Of a stretch of 64,000 nt of DNA, positions 53,800 through 63,201 are shown in pieces. Source of the stretch: Dactylorhiza incarnata (lineage: Eukaryota > Streptophyta > Magnoliopsida > Asparagales > Orchidaceae); the NCBI GenBank assembly GCA_033032865.1, contig JAWHQI010000005.1:5976001-6040000 (forward strand), read 5' to 3'. Both the position numbers and the translations under genes were made by a program. The notes below the pieces were generated by a model. It was not told the origin of the DNA. It made no database searches and was given only the letters and a program-made list of their open reading frames with translations. Within the stretch, counting starts at the first letter, position 1; every line of letters begins with the position of its first letter.

Positions 53800-54490
53800 G
53801 GAGGACCAGTCCGCATCCCAGGTGCTTACCTTCACCTTGAGGTAGAGGAACTCAACCATCTTATCAAAGCAACTGAAGCATAGATCCAACCCACGTCTTA
53901 AGTGCTTACCTTCACCTAGAGGCAGAGGAACTCCACCAGCTTATCAAAGCAACTGAGGCATAGATCCAACCCACGTCTTAAGTGCTTACCTTCACCTAGA
54001 GGCAGAGGAACTCCACCAGCTTATCAAAGCAACTGAGGCAGAGGTCCAACCCACGTCTTAGGTGCTTACCTTCACCTAGAGGCAGAGGAACTCCGCCAAC
54101 TTATCAAACCAACTGAGGCAGAGATCCAACCCACGTCTTAGGTGCTTACCTTCACCTAGAGGCAGAGGAACTCCACCAACTTATCAAATCAACTGAGGCA
54201 GAGATCCAACCCACGTCCTAGGTGCTTAGCTTACCTGTAGGTAGAGGAATTCAACATCTTTCCGAACCAGTTGGGGGCAGAGTACCCATCCACGTCCTAG
54301 GGGCTTAGCTTGCCTGGAGGCAGAGGAACCCAGCACCTTCCCAAACCAGTTGGGGGCGGAGTACCCGTCCACGTCCTAGGGGCCTAGCTTACCTGGAGGC
54401 AGAGGAACTCAACATGTTTCAAACCCACTGGAGGTGGAATTCCCATCCACGTCCTAGGGGCCTAGCTTACCTGGAGGTAGAGGAGCTCAT
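53800..54490. repeat. 80-bp tandem repeat, about nine copies
   Basis: GTGCTTACCTTCACC-type units start at 53821, 53901, 53981, 54061, 54141 and 54221. More diverged units (GGGCTTAGCTT) follow at about 54301, 54380 and 54457. Confidence 0.9.
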
Positions 54491-54524
54491 CATCTCTCCA
54501 AGCCACTTACTCAAGCAGCGAGTC

Positions 54525-54905
54525 GACCCGATGAGTCTCCCATCTGCCGGCATGACTGAGCCCAGAGAATGGTCTCTAGTCGGGGATTTCACCAATCAGT
54601 CGACCAGATGAGTCTCCCATTTGCCGTCATGATTGAGCCCGGAGAATGGTCTCTAGTCGGGGATCTTACCAATGAGTCGACCCGATGAGTCTCCCATCTG
54701 CCGGCATGACTGAGTCCGGAGAATGGTCTCTAGTCGGGGATCTTACCAATCAGTCGACCCGATGAGTCTCCCATCTGCCGGCATGACTGAGCTCGGAGAA
54801 TGGTCTCTAGTCGGGGATCTTACCAATCAGTCGACCCGATGAGTCTCCCATCTGCCGGCATGACTGATCCCGGAGAATGGTCTCTAGTCGGGGATCTTAC
54901 CAAAT
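54525..54905. repeat. 77-bp tandem repeat, five copies
   Basis: ATGAGTCTCCCATCTGCCGG recurs every 77 bp at 54531, 54608, 54685, 54762 and 54839. Later copies are nearly identical. Confidence 0.93.
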
Positions 54906-55084
54906 GGGAGCGGAATACCCATCCATGTCCTAGGTGCTTACCTTCACTTGGAGGCAGAGGAACTCAACGCCCTCCCAAGATGCGGTCCCAGCCCTTGAGT
55001 GCTTACCAACCTCTGCACTCATGGGTTAGAGTAACTATTATGAGCTGAAGTAAGAGTTTTTTCCAAGGATAAAATCAGTATTTA

Positions 55085-56236
55085 TTAAGGATAAAAGCGT
55101 TTTAGATCGTCGCCACTCCATGTGTTGCCGAGGGGGATTCCTTCAACATTCTGAAGGCGATACCCCCCAGACTCCAGGGCTTCCAGGATTACATAGGGTC
55201 CTTCCCAATTGGGTTGGAGCTTTCCTACGTTCGCCGATCTTCCCATGGCGTCGACGTTCTTGAGGACTAGATCTTCCGGGACAAACTGTTTGATTCTAAT
55301 ATTTTTATCAAAATACCTGGCCATCCGACGCTTCACCTCTTCCTGCCGAATTGACGCGAGGTCTCGGGGCTCTTCAACCACGTCTAGTGAGAGCCGTTGT
55401 TCCTCTTCGTTGTCCATCCTCCCGTCTTCGTCACCCTCCTGGGCGGCCACGACCCGGGGGGATTTGACCTCGAATTCTACGGGGAGTACTGCATCAGACC
55501 CATGAGAGAGCTTGAATGGTGTTTCCCCTGTCGCCGTGTGGGGTGTCGTTCTCAAGGACCACAAGACCGAGGGAAGCTGCTCCACCCAGTTCCCTTTCAA
55601 GTTCTCCACTTTCCTCTTCAGCAGGTTGACTATGACTTTGTTTGCCGCCTCGACCTGCCCATTGCTCCGAGGATGATGAACGGAGGCGAAGCCAAGATCG
55701 ATGCCCAACTGACTGCAGAATCTAATGAGCTCTTCACTCGCGAATTGTGGTCCGTTATCCGTCACTATGGCGAGGGGAAGCCCGTGCCTGCAAATTATTT
55801 CTCCCCAAATAAAATTTCTTATTACCTGCGAGGTTGTTTATGCCAAAGCATTGACCTCCACCCATTTGGAGAAGTAGTCTATCATGACCAGCAGGAACCT
55901 CCTTTGACCGCTGGCCTGAGGGAACGGGCCGACCAAGTCCATCCCCCAGATGGCGAAGGGCCATGGTGCCGTGATTGTCCTGAGCCTTTGCTCAGGTTGG
56001 AGCTGGAGCGGCGGGAAGAGCTGACACTTCTGACACTTCTTTACAATCTCCGCGGTGTCCTTGCGAAGGGTCGGCCAGAAGTACCCCTGCTTCAACACCC
56101 TCTTCTCTAAGGTTTGGCTTCCGGAGTGGCTTCCGCATTCTCCAGAGTGGATTTCTTCCAAGACCTTTGGGACTTCATCTTCTACCACGCACCTTGCTAG
56201 GAGCCCGATTAGGGTCTTCCTATATAAGCTCCCCTC
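55085..56236 (-). pseudogene. TAT gypsy integrase
   Basis: Minus strand. The zinc finger is HSGECGSHSG then KKCQKCQ (about 56150-56060). The core holds catalytic D in WGMDLVGPFP (about 55945), D in VTDNGPQF (about 55760) and E in QVEAANKVI (about 55650), so the triad is intact. The C-terminal strand region (QFVPEDLVLKNV, NWEGPYVILEA) ends with a stop before 55085. One TAG near 55838 interrupts the frame; otherwise this is the best preserved pol domain here. Confidence 0.87.
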
Positions 56237-57097
56237 TCAGATCAGGTAGTATGCTGACTTGTACCTAAACCGTCTCTTATCGGGGACCCCTTCCGGGAAC
56301 TTACCTGAGGTCAGAAAAGTAAGGATCGGGTCCACCCACGAGGCCCCTTGATCAATCTCCATAAGCTCCCCTTCCTCGATGGACGGGCAAAAAAACTCGG
56401 TCACCGTTCCCCCCGCTCGAGGTCCGTACTTCGCCAACTGATCTGCCCGGGCATTTTCCTCCCTCGGAATATGCTGGATGGAGAAAGTGCGGAACCCCCC
56501 CCCCCCCCCCCCGATGAGGTCTTTAACCTTTGTCAGATACCTCTGGAGGGTCGGCTCCTTCGCTTCGAACTCTCCCCGGACCTGGGAGGCCACCACCATC
56601 GAATCCGTGAAAACCTTCACATCTCGGATTCCTAGTTCCTTTGCCAGTCGAAGACCAGCCACCACTGTTTCATACTCGGCCTGGTTGTTGGTTACGGGGA
56701 ATCGGATGTCGATCGCTTGCTTGATCCTCGTCCCATGCGGACTGACCAGGACTACCCCTCCGTCGAGGGAGTTTTTTCCCGATGCCCCATCTGCGAACAG
56801 CTCCCATACCATCAACCCGGTGGTTTCTAAACCATCCACCTCGGTCACATACTCTGCCAGAAAATCCGCCACTACCCGCGCTTTCATTGACAGTCGAGGG
56901 ACGAAAGTGACATCGAACTCGCTAAGCTCAACTGACCACTTTTCCAACCTCCCAGAGTGCTCCACTCCTTCCATAATGTTGCGAAGGGGGTGATCGGTCA
57001 CCACTCTGATCGAATGAGCTTGGAAATAGGGACAAAGTTTCCGCACTGAGATGAGTAAAGCGAATGCCAGCTTCTCCAGGATAGGATACTTGAGCAT
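56237..57097 (-). pseudogene. TAT gypsy RNase H and second (archaeal-type) RNase H
   Basis: Minus strand, one open frame of 286 codons. The first part is the tail of the usual gypsy RNase H (VVTDHPLRNIMEGV, RLEKWSVELSEFDVTF). The second RNase H follows: FADGASGKNSLDGGVVLVSP (first catalytic D), NNQAEYETVVAGLRLAKELG (E), VFTDSMVVASQVRGEFEAK (D) and ENARADQLAKYG (final D). A run of 18 C on the plus strand (56495-56512) encodes six extra glycines before FRTFSIQHIPRE. Confidence 0.87.
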
Positions 57098-58134
57098 TGC
57101 CTTTTTCAGGACTCGGCTGACTTAATAGATCGGCAGATGCTTCTTCCCCTCCTCCCTGACCAGGACCGAGCTAACTGCCTCGACTCCTACCCCTAGGTAA
57201 AGAAAAAGGTCTTTTCCTTCTCTCGGACCCTGGAGCAAAGGAGCCCGCGTCAGCTGTTCCTTCAACGCCTAAAAGGCCTTCTCGCATTCCGACGTCCACT
57301 CAAACTTCTGACCTTGGCGCAGGGCTCTGAAGAATGGAGAGCACTCCTCCCCTGCTCTGGAGAGAAACCGACTCAACCCAGCCAACTTTCCTGTCAACTT
57401 TTAAATCTCTTTCGCACTCCTCGGCGACCCCAACTCTAGGATGGCTTTGACCTTGTCAGGGTTGGGCTCGACCCCCATCGGGGTGAGTAGGTGGCCTAGG
57501 AACTTTCCCCGACTTGCCCCAAAGACGCACTTAGAAGGGTGAGTCTCATCTTGAACCTCCGAAGGGTGGCAAAGGTCTCCTCCAAGTCCTGCAGATGGAA
57601 TGCTACGTCCCTACTTTTAACCATCAAGTCATCCACATAGACTTCCAGGTTGCGCCCCTTTTGCTCCTTGAAGACTCGGTCCATCATCCTTTGGTACGTT
57701 GCTCCTGCGTTCCTCAGCCCGAAATGCATCATCTTGTAACAGTAACACCCGTCATCCGTGATGAAAGAAACATCCTTAACATCGGGCGGATGCATTCGGA
57801 TTTGATGGTAGCTAGAGAACGCATCCAAGAAACTCATCACCGGGAAGCCGACAGTTAAATCCACCAACGCGTCAATCCGAGGCAGAGGATAACAATCTTT
57901 AGGACAAGCCTTGTTCAATAGGGAGAAGTCCACACACATTCTCCACTTCCCGTCTCCCTTCTTTACCATTACCACGTTAGAAACTCATCCTGGGTATTGG
58001 ACCTCTTCCACGAACCCTGCCTCTAGCAGCTTTCCTACCTCCTCTCTGATCGGCCCGTCGAGGGTAGACGACACATTCCTCTTCTTCTGGCGAATAGGGC
58101 GGACGCTTGGGTCGAGGTTGAGGCGATTGTTGGG
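57098..58134 (-). pseudogene. TAT gypsy reverse transcriptase
   Basis: Minus strand. It starts with PIREEVGKLLEAGFVEEVQYP (about 58040), then KKGDGKWRMCVDFSLLNKAC, PVMSFLDAFSSYHQI (catalytic D) and LEVYVDDLMVKS (YVDD, about 57640). A TGA near 57988, where tryptophan is usual, a frameshift near 57530 and stops near 57400, 57270 and 57122 disable it. The N-terminal part and everything upstream are lost at 58134. Confidence 0.85.
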
Positions 58135-58403
58135 TTTTCTATATACCAATTCAGAAATGATAAAACAATATATCAAATATGCGCAGCGGAATAAAAACAA
58201 GAACAACCCAAAAAGAGTAATAAGGAACTTGCGATTTCATTGATTCAAGAAATAAGGAAAAATCCACAACATATTGCAGAAGATATACCTGAAGGGGGTT
58301 GAGTCTATACTCAACCGAAATGCTCCAATGTCAGATTCAAGATGGTGCGGCTGAGTTCCTTGCACATAAATGGATCTGCACCTCTATAGTAGTCCACACA
58401 AGC
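58135..58403. other. Fragment of an unidentified LTR-like sequence
   Basis: On the minus strand this contains CCGCTGCGCATATTTGATA and GAATTGGTATATAGAAAACC, which look like the end of an LTR and a decayed priming site. No coding sequence. It links the TAT remnant to element C. Confidence 0.35.
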
Positions 58404-58540
58404 TGTTGGAACAACCCTATTTGTGATTTGGGCTAGGATCACTATATGTTAATTAAGGACAAGTTGACCCCAATGTATAGTTTATGGGTTAAGAGTTTAG
58501 GAAGATATTTGGCTGTTAGAACTAGAAATTTCACTATCTC

Positions 58541-58770
58541 GACATTCGTCGAACGACGCTCAGCATTCGTCGAACAGCGCTCAGCATTCGTCAGACGGCG
58601 ATCGACGAAATATCAAGGAAGCCGCAGTCGACGAAATCCAGCCATCTCGGCGCTCGACAGATGGCTGCCAGCGCTCGACGAATTCCTGCCAGCGCTCGAC
58701 AAATTCCTGCCAGCGCTCGACAAATTCCATCCAGAGCTCAACAAATTCTTTACTGAAGCTCAGATCGACA
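58541..58770. repeat. TCGTCGA/TCGACGA dyad array in 5' LTR
   Basis: About twelve half-sites. The first three are ATTCGTC-type and the later ones GCTCGACRAATTCC-type units spaced 21-22 bp apart. Combined left and right arms match the dyad found in gag at 61729-61868. The equivalent array in the 3' LTR is at 63341-63570. The TATA-like box is about 45 bp downstream. Confidence 0.8.
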
Positions 58771-59564
58771 AATACAGATTCCAGATTAATTAATACTTGA
58801 AGATCAGTTATATATCAATTCTCTGAACACAGATCGACGACTTTAACGGATCTATTCAAATATCTTTGGACGTTTTCAAGTCAGTTAAGTAAGGATATTA
58901 TATTCTTTGAATATATTCCTTTCTTTCCTTTATTCCAAGGCAAAGATAGTCGTTGACAATTAATGCAAAGAAGTATTTCACGGCTAAGGAATTAAAGGAC
59001 CTGCCAAAGTCGTTTGGTCTTTGTTGTTATTCCAAGAAAGAATTAAAGTCTGATTATTCTATTCCAAAAAGAGAATATATCAAAGACAGACTTTATTGTC
59101 TCTTTATCTCGACAGAATTAAAACACATTCTTACAGAATAGAGAGAGAACAAAAAAACAACAAGAATAATGAAAGAAGAAGAAGAACAAACACAGACAGA
59201 GAAAATAATTTTCAGTCTTCTTCTTTCTCAAAGCAGCACCTTCATTCAACTGAGAACATCTTCATCAACAATACTCTCTCCCAGTCTTTGCTGCAAGCCC
59301 AGATCTTCAAAAGAGCAACAACAACCTGAGAAGCATTCTTGCCTTTCAGTTTTATCTGCTGCAGGAAGATCAAATCTTTCAAAGAAAAGCTTCATCAACA
59401 TCTACTGTCAAACAAATTCATATCAGACAGAGGAGCATTTCAACATCAAATCCACTAGAGTCTTCTCTATACATATTGACAGAGAAGAACTTCATAACCC
59501 CTCTCCATCTCATTCTGTACATGGTTAATACTCCTTTCAAAAGTGTAACTCACTGGTGGCAAGA

Positions 59565-59720
59565 CACCTTATCAAAAAAATCTTTGTGTGGTTTTTAAGC
59601 ACCTTATCAAAAGCTTATCGGTGATTTGGGCACCTGATCAAACTCCCATTGGTGTGTGGACACCTTATCAAAAATCCCTTGGTGTGAGGGCACCTGATCA
59701 AACCTCCTAGTGGATCCTAC
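59565..59720 (+). repeat. Minisatellite in Sirevirus C LTR
   Basis: Five units starting CACCTTATCAAA or CACCTGATCAAA at 59565, 59600, 59631, 59661 and 59691. Confidence 0.85.
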
Positions 59721-59979
59721 CAAGTGTGGTAGAAGAGTAGACGTACCCAGGTTATTGGGGAACTACTATAAAATTTTCTTGTGTCCTCTGTGTTTGTTTA
59801 TTTCTCTGTGCTGTGCTGTGTGCTTTTACTTATTCAGTTTTTATGTTTATATCTATCTCACACTGCTTACATATATATATAACATTATTGTAATTCCGCT
59901 ATAAAAACTAAGGAAAAGTTTTTTAATACTCTATTCACCCCCCCTCTAGAGTAACTTAAGATCTAACCTCCACTTTCAA

Positions 59980-59991
59980 TTGGTATCAGAG
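59980..59991 (+). promoter_or_regulatory. Primer binding site, Sirevirus C
   Basis: TGGTATCAGAGA starts two bases after the LTR end. It matches 11 of 12 positions of the usual initiator tRNA-Met site. Confidence 0.85.
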
Positions 59992-60091
59992 ATAGGTTGA
60001 TTATTTACAGGCTAACACTTGAATCATAAAGATCAATTAGATCTTAAATTATTTTAGAGTTTTTATTGTTTTTATTTTCCGTTAAAAACTC

Positions 60092-62074
60092 ATGACACAA
60101 AACAAAGAGTATTCAAGCACAAGACCTCCTATGTGCAATCTCAATAAGTTTGCACTGTGGAAAGCAAGGATTAGGCTTTATATGAACTCTATTGATGAAG
60201 AAATCTTTAATGTCATATTGACAGGACCTCCTGCTCCCTCAACATCAAGAAGTACTGAAGCAACAACAGACAACCATGCTGTCCGACCTCCTGAGTGGAC
60301 AGAAGCACAAAGGAAGCAAAGGAGTGCTGATGTTAAAGCGATGCATATTCTGGCTCAAACTATGTCTGATGACATCTTTCAGAAAGTGGTGGACTGCACC
60401 TCAGCTAGAGAGATTTGGATCTCACTATACAATATGGTTGCAGGTTCTGCAGATGAAAGGAAAGACAGAAGATCACACTTGATCTCTCAGTATGAAAACT
60501 TCAAGAAAGGAGAAACAGAATCAGTTGCAGATATGTACACTAGATTGAGTGTAATCATAAGTGAACTCAGAACACTAGACAAGGAAATCTCATTAACTGA
60601 GATCAATGACAAAATCCTAATGTGCTTCCCCAGCACTTGGGACTCTAGGATCTGGCCTATCAAGGAAGCTAGAAGCCTCAATGAGATTACTACTGAGACA
60701 CTGCTAGGAAAGCTCAAATCCTATGAGCAACTCATCAAGACAAGAGAAGCTGAACAAGTGAGCACTTCCTCTCCAACAAAGAAGAACAGGAACATTGCCT
60801 TCAAAGCTACAGAATAAGAAGGAAAGACTCCTGAAAATGAGGAGTTCATGAGCCTTATAGCCAAGAGATTCTACAAAATGGCTAAGAAATACTTCAGAAA
60901 GAAGGACTCCAGATCAAGGGAAAAGCCAAGGTATGACAAAAATAATTCTAAAGAAATTCTATGTTTTGCTTGCAGGAAACCAGGACACATAGCACCTGAT
61001 TGTCCAAAAAATCAAAACAAGAAGGACAAGAAGGAAAAGAGAAAAGAAAAGGAAGAAAGAAGAAACTCCAGCAAATCTTCCTCCCACAAACACAAAAAGA
61101 AGGGAAGAGGATTTGTAGCTGAAACTTGGAGTGAAACTGAATCAGATTCATCATCCAGCTCTTCTGATGATGAAGATAATGAAGAAGAAAGAAGTCTCTG
61201 TATGATTGCTATCAATGCCTCAGCAAGCAATTCAGATGAAGAATCAGAATCTGAAGCTGAAAATAATGCAGATTAGGTAATATCTAACTTTGATTTTACT
61301 TCAGTTGAATTCAAAGATGAATTCAAGGTTCTTTGCTTAGATTTAATTAAATCTGAGAAAGAAATAATCTCACTCAGACATAAGCTAGCTGAAATGAAAA
61401 ATATAAGTGAAGAAAATGTAAATCTTAAGAAAGATTTGGCTGCCTCTGGAGAACAAACTATTCTCCTTAAGAATAAACTTTCTGAGGCCAAGAAATTTGA
61501 AGAATCCCTAAATGGGAGAAGCATCAAACTGATGGATATCACAAGCACAGCAAATGCTAGACTTAATAGCAAACTTGGCTTGGGTGCTTCATCAAGTGAG
61601 CCACCTCTGATTAAGAAGAATATATTATCTACACCTATAAAATTCATCTTTGCTAAGAGCAAAGAGGTTGTAGATGAAAATAAAAACATTTCAAGTAAGA
61701 CTGTCGAGAATAGCAGAATTCAGCAGAATTCGTCGAACGGAGCTCGACGAAATGCATCAAATTTGTCGAACGGAGCTCGACGGACTCTGAAAATAGATTT
61801 TCTATATAGTAATTATATGAACGGCGCTCGACGAAATATCAGTCATTTGTCGAACGGAGCTCGACGAACTCAGCCCAGTTCATATAACAGAAACTATACA
61901 GCAAATCTGAACAATTCATATTCTTCACATTCTAAGAATCCTTTCACTGAATGGATTATACCTCCAAGGAGATATCATCCCCAAGGTTACAAGGACCAAC
62001 CTGAAATGTCTTTTATTTCAGATTTTTGTGGAAATACAAAAAGACCCAAGGTAGTCTGGGTCAGGAACAAATAG
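60092..62074 (+). pseudogene. Sirevirus C gag
   Basis: One long frame of 661 codons broken by two stops, TAA at 60815 and TAG at 61274. Residues 1-240 are the capsid domain (FALWKARIRLYMNSID, AREIWISLYNMV, LISQYENFKKGETESVADMY). A CCHC zinc knuckle follows (CFACRKPGHIAPDC, about 60961-61002), then a lysine-rich patch, a serine/acidic region (61130-61270) and a coiled coil (61320-61510). The C-terminal spacer holds four NGARR repeats (61731-61868) encoded by the LTR-type dyad. The start ATG at 60092 lies 113 bp after the LTR. A frame change near 62074 separates it from protease. Confidence 0.85.
61729..61868 (+). repeat. Four in-frame copies of the LTR dyad inside gag
   Basis: Copies at 61729-61751, 61762-61784, about 61813-61835 and 61846-61868. 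The first is perfect: 8-bp arms TTCGTCGA and TCGACGAA around the 7-bp core ACGGAGC. Successive spacings are 33, 51 and 33 bp, all multiples of three, so each encodes NGARR. The third has lost most of its left arm. Confidence 0.88.
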
Positions 62075-62089
62075 TTCTTTTTGTTTTTG

Positions 62090-62688
62090 TTTTCGCAAGT
62101 ACACAGCTGGACTCAAGAACAAGTGAAAAATGGTATTTGGACAGTGGCTGTTCAAAACATATGACAGGGAACAAGGCCAACCTGAACAACTACAAGGCAA
62201 AGCTTGGACCAAAAGTTATATTTGGAGACTCCAACTGTGGACAGACCAAAGGCTATGGAAAAGTCAAGGTTGGAGAAGTCACCTTCAAAGAGGTAGCTTA
62301 TATAAAGGGACTGAAGCACAACCTTATCAGCATAAGTCAGTTATGTGATGAAGGGTATCAGGTAACATTTAATAAATTGAATTGCCTTATTAAATCTACT
62401 GATGATATTGTTGTTTTATCAGGTATTAGGCAAGGTAATATATATTTAGTGAATTTCAATTCATCTACTTCAGAAGTTTGTTTATTTAGTGATTTAAGCA
62501 AATCTAGTGAACTTTCGCATAAGAGATTAGGACATGTAAACATTAGGACCATTGCTAAATTATCTAAGTACAATCTTGTTAGAGGTTTACCCTTAGGTTC
62601 ATACAAGAAAGAAGGTCTTTGTAGGGCATGTCAACTAGGCAAGCAAACTATTGAAGAAAGCTTGATAAAGCTTACAGCTGCTTGCTGA
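62090..62688 (+). pseudogene. Sirevirus C protease and pre-integrase finger
   Basis: In frame from about 62100. The protease shows WYLDSGCSKHMTGN with the catalytic DSG (about 62139-62147), then GPKVIFGDSN and LKHNLISISQLCDEGYQVTF. The pre-integrase zinc finger is HKRLGHVN then CRACQLGK (62518-62640). The frame stops with TGA at 62686, just where the integrase core should begin. From there sequence jumps to the 3' end, so the deletion removed most of pol. Confidence 0.85.
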
Positions 62689-63191
62689 TTACAATTTACT
62701 GTTTCAGAAAAGTATTCTGTAATTCAGATGCAGATACAACTCAGAAAAATAACTTTCTTATAGCAAATTCAATATCAGTTATTGCTACAGCATAACTAAT
62801 CAAAATTATAACACCTGGACAAAAGAAGAAAGCAGTTTGCAGATTCAGATTTCAAAATATCTATATACAGATTTTAGAATGCTGTCTTTGGATTTCAAAA
62901 GGAGCAGCAGATAACACATTCAGAAATCTGAAAAAGATTCAATTCAGAATTCAGAACAATACAGTTCAGTTCAGATCAGAATTCAGAACAACATAGATCA
63001 GACAAAATCAAGGTTCTGATTGTATTTTCAGTTTTATTTGTATTGAAATGTATTTTCAAAACTCAGAGTACTTTTCACTTCATATCTGATAAAATATTTA
63101 AATATATCAGATATATTCATACTCTGTTGTTTTTGATGTTTTAGCATTTGTTTATTTTTTAACTTTTGTCAAATAGTGTCCTAACCCAAAT
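62689..63191 (+). other. Non-coding stretch before the 3' LTR of Sirevirus C
   Basis: AT-rich, with repeated CAGATTCAGA and ATTCAGAAC motifs (62700-63010). No coding similarity. It probably represents the 3' untranslated region next to the internal deletion. Confidence 0.5.
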
Positions 63192-63201
63192 AGGGGGAGA
63201 T

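Larger units (their letters stand above)
52257..58134 (-). mobile_element. TAT-lineage Ty3/gypsy element, 5'-truncated
   Basis: Minus-strand element. In its own orientation: reverse transcriptase, RNase H, a second archaeal-type RNase H, integrase (58134 to 55085), then about 2 kb of tandem repeats (54905-53200), polypurine tract, and 3' LTR (53068-52257). A second RNase H domain and a long repeat-bearing 3' untranslated region are known marks of TAT elements. Gag, protease and the 5' LTR are missing; the break at 58134 joins foreign DNA. Confidence 0.85.
58404..59978 (+). repeat. 5' LTR of Sirevirus C (1,575 bp)
   Basis: TGTTGGAACAACC to CCACTTTCA, bounded by the priming site. It holds the dyad array (58541-58770), a TATATAT box at 58809-58815, a 30-35-bp minisatellite (59565-59720) and an ATTCACCCCCCCTCTAG block near the end. 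Confidence 0.9.

Noticed and set aside
55397..56110. Plus-strand frame of 237 codons
   Set aside because: It is the shadow of the minus-strand TAT integrase, whose catalytic residues are clear.
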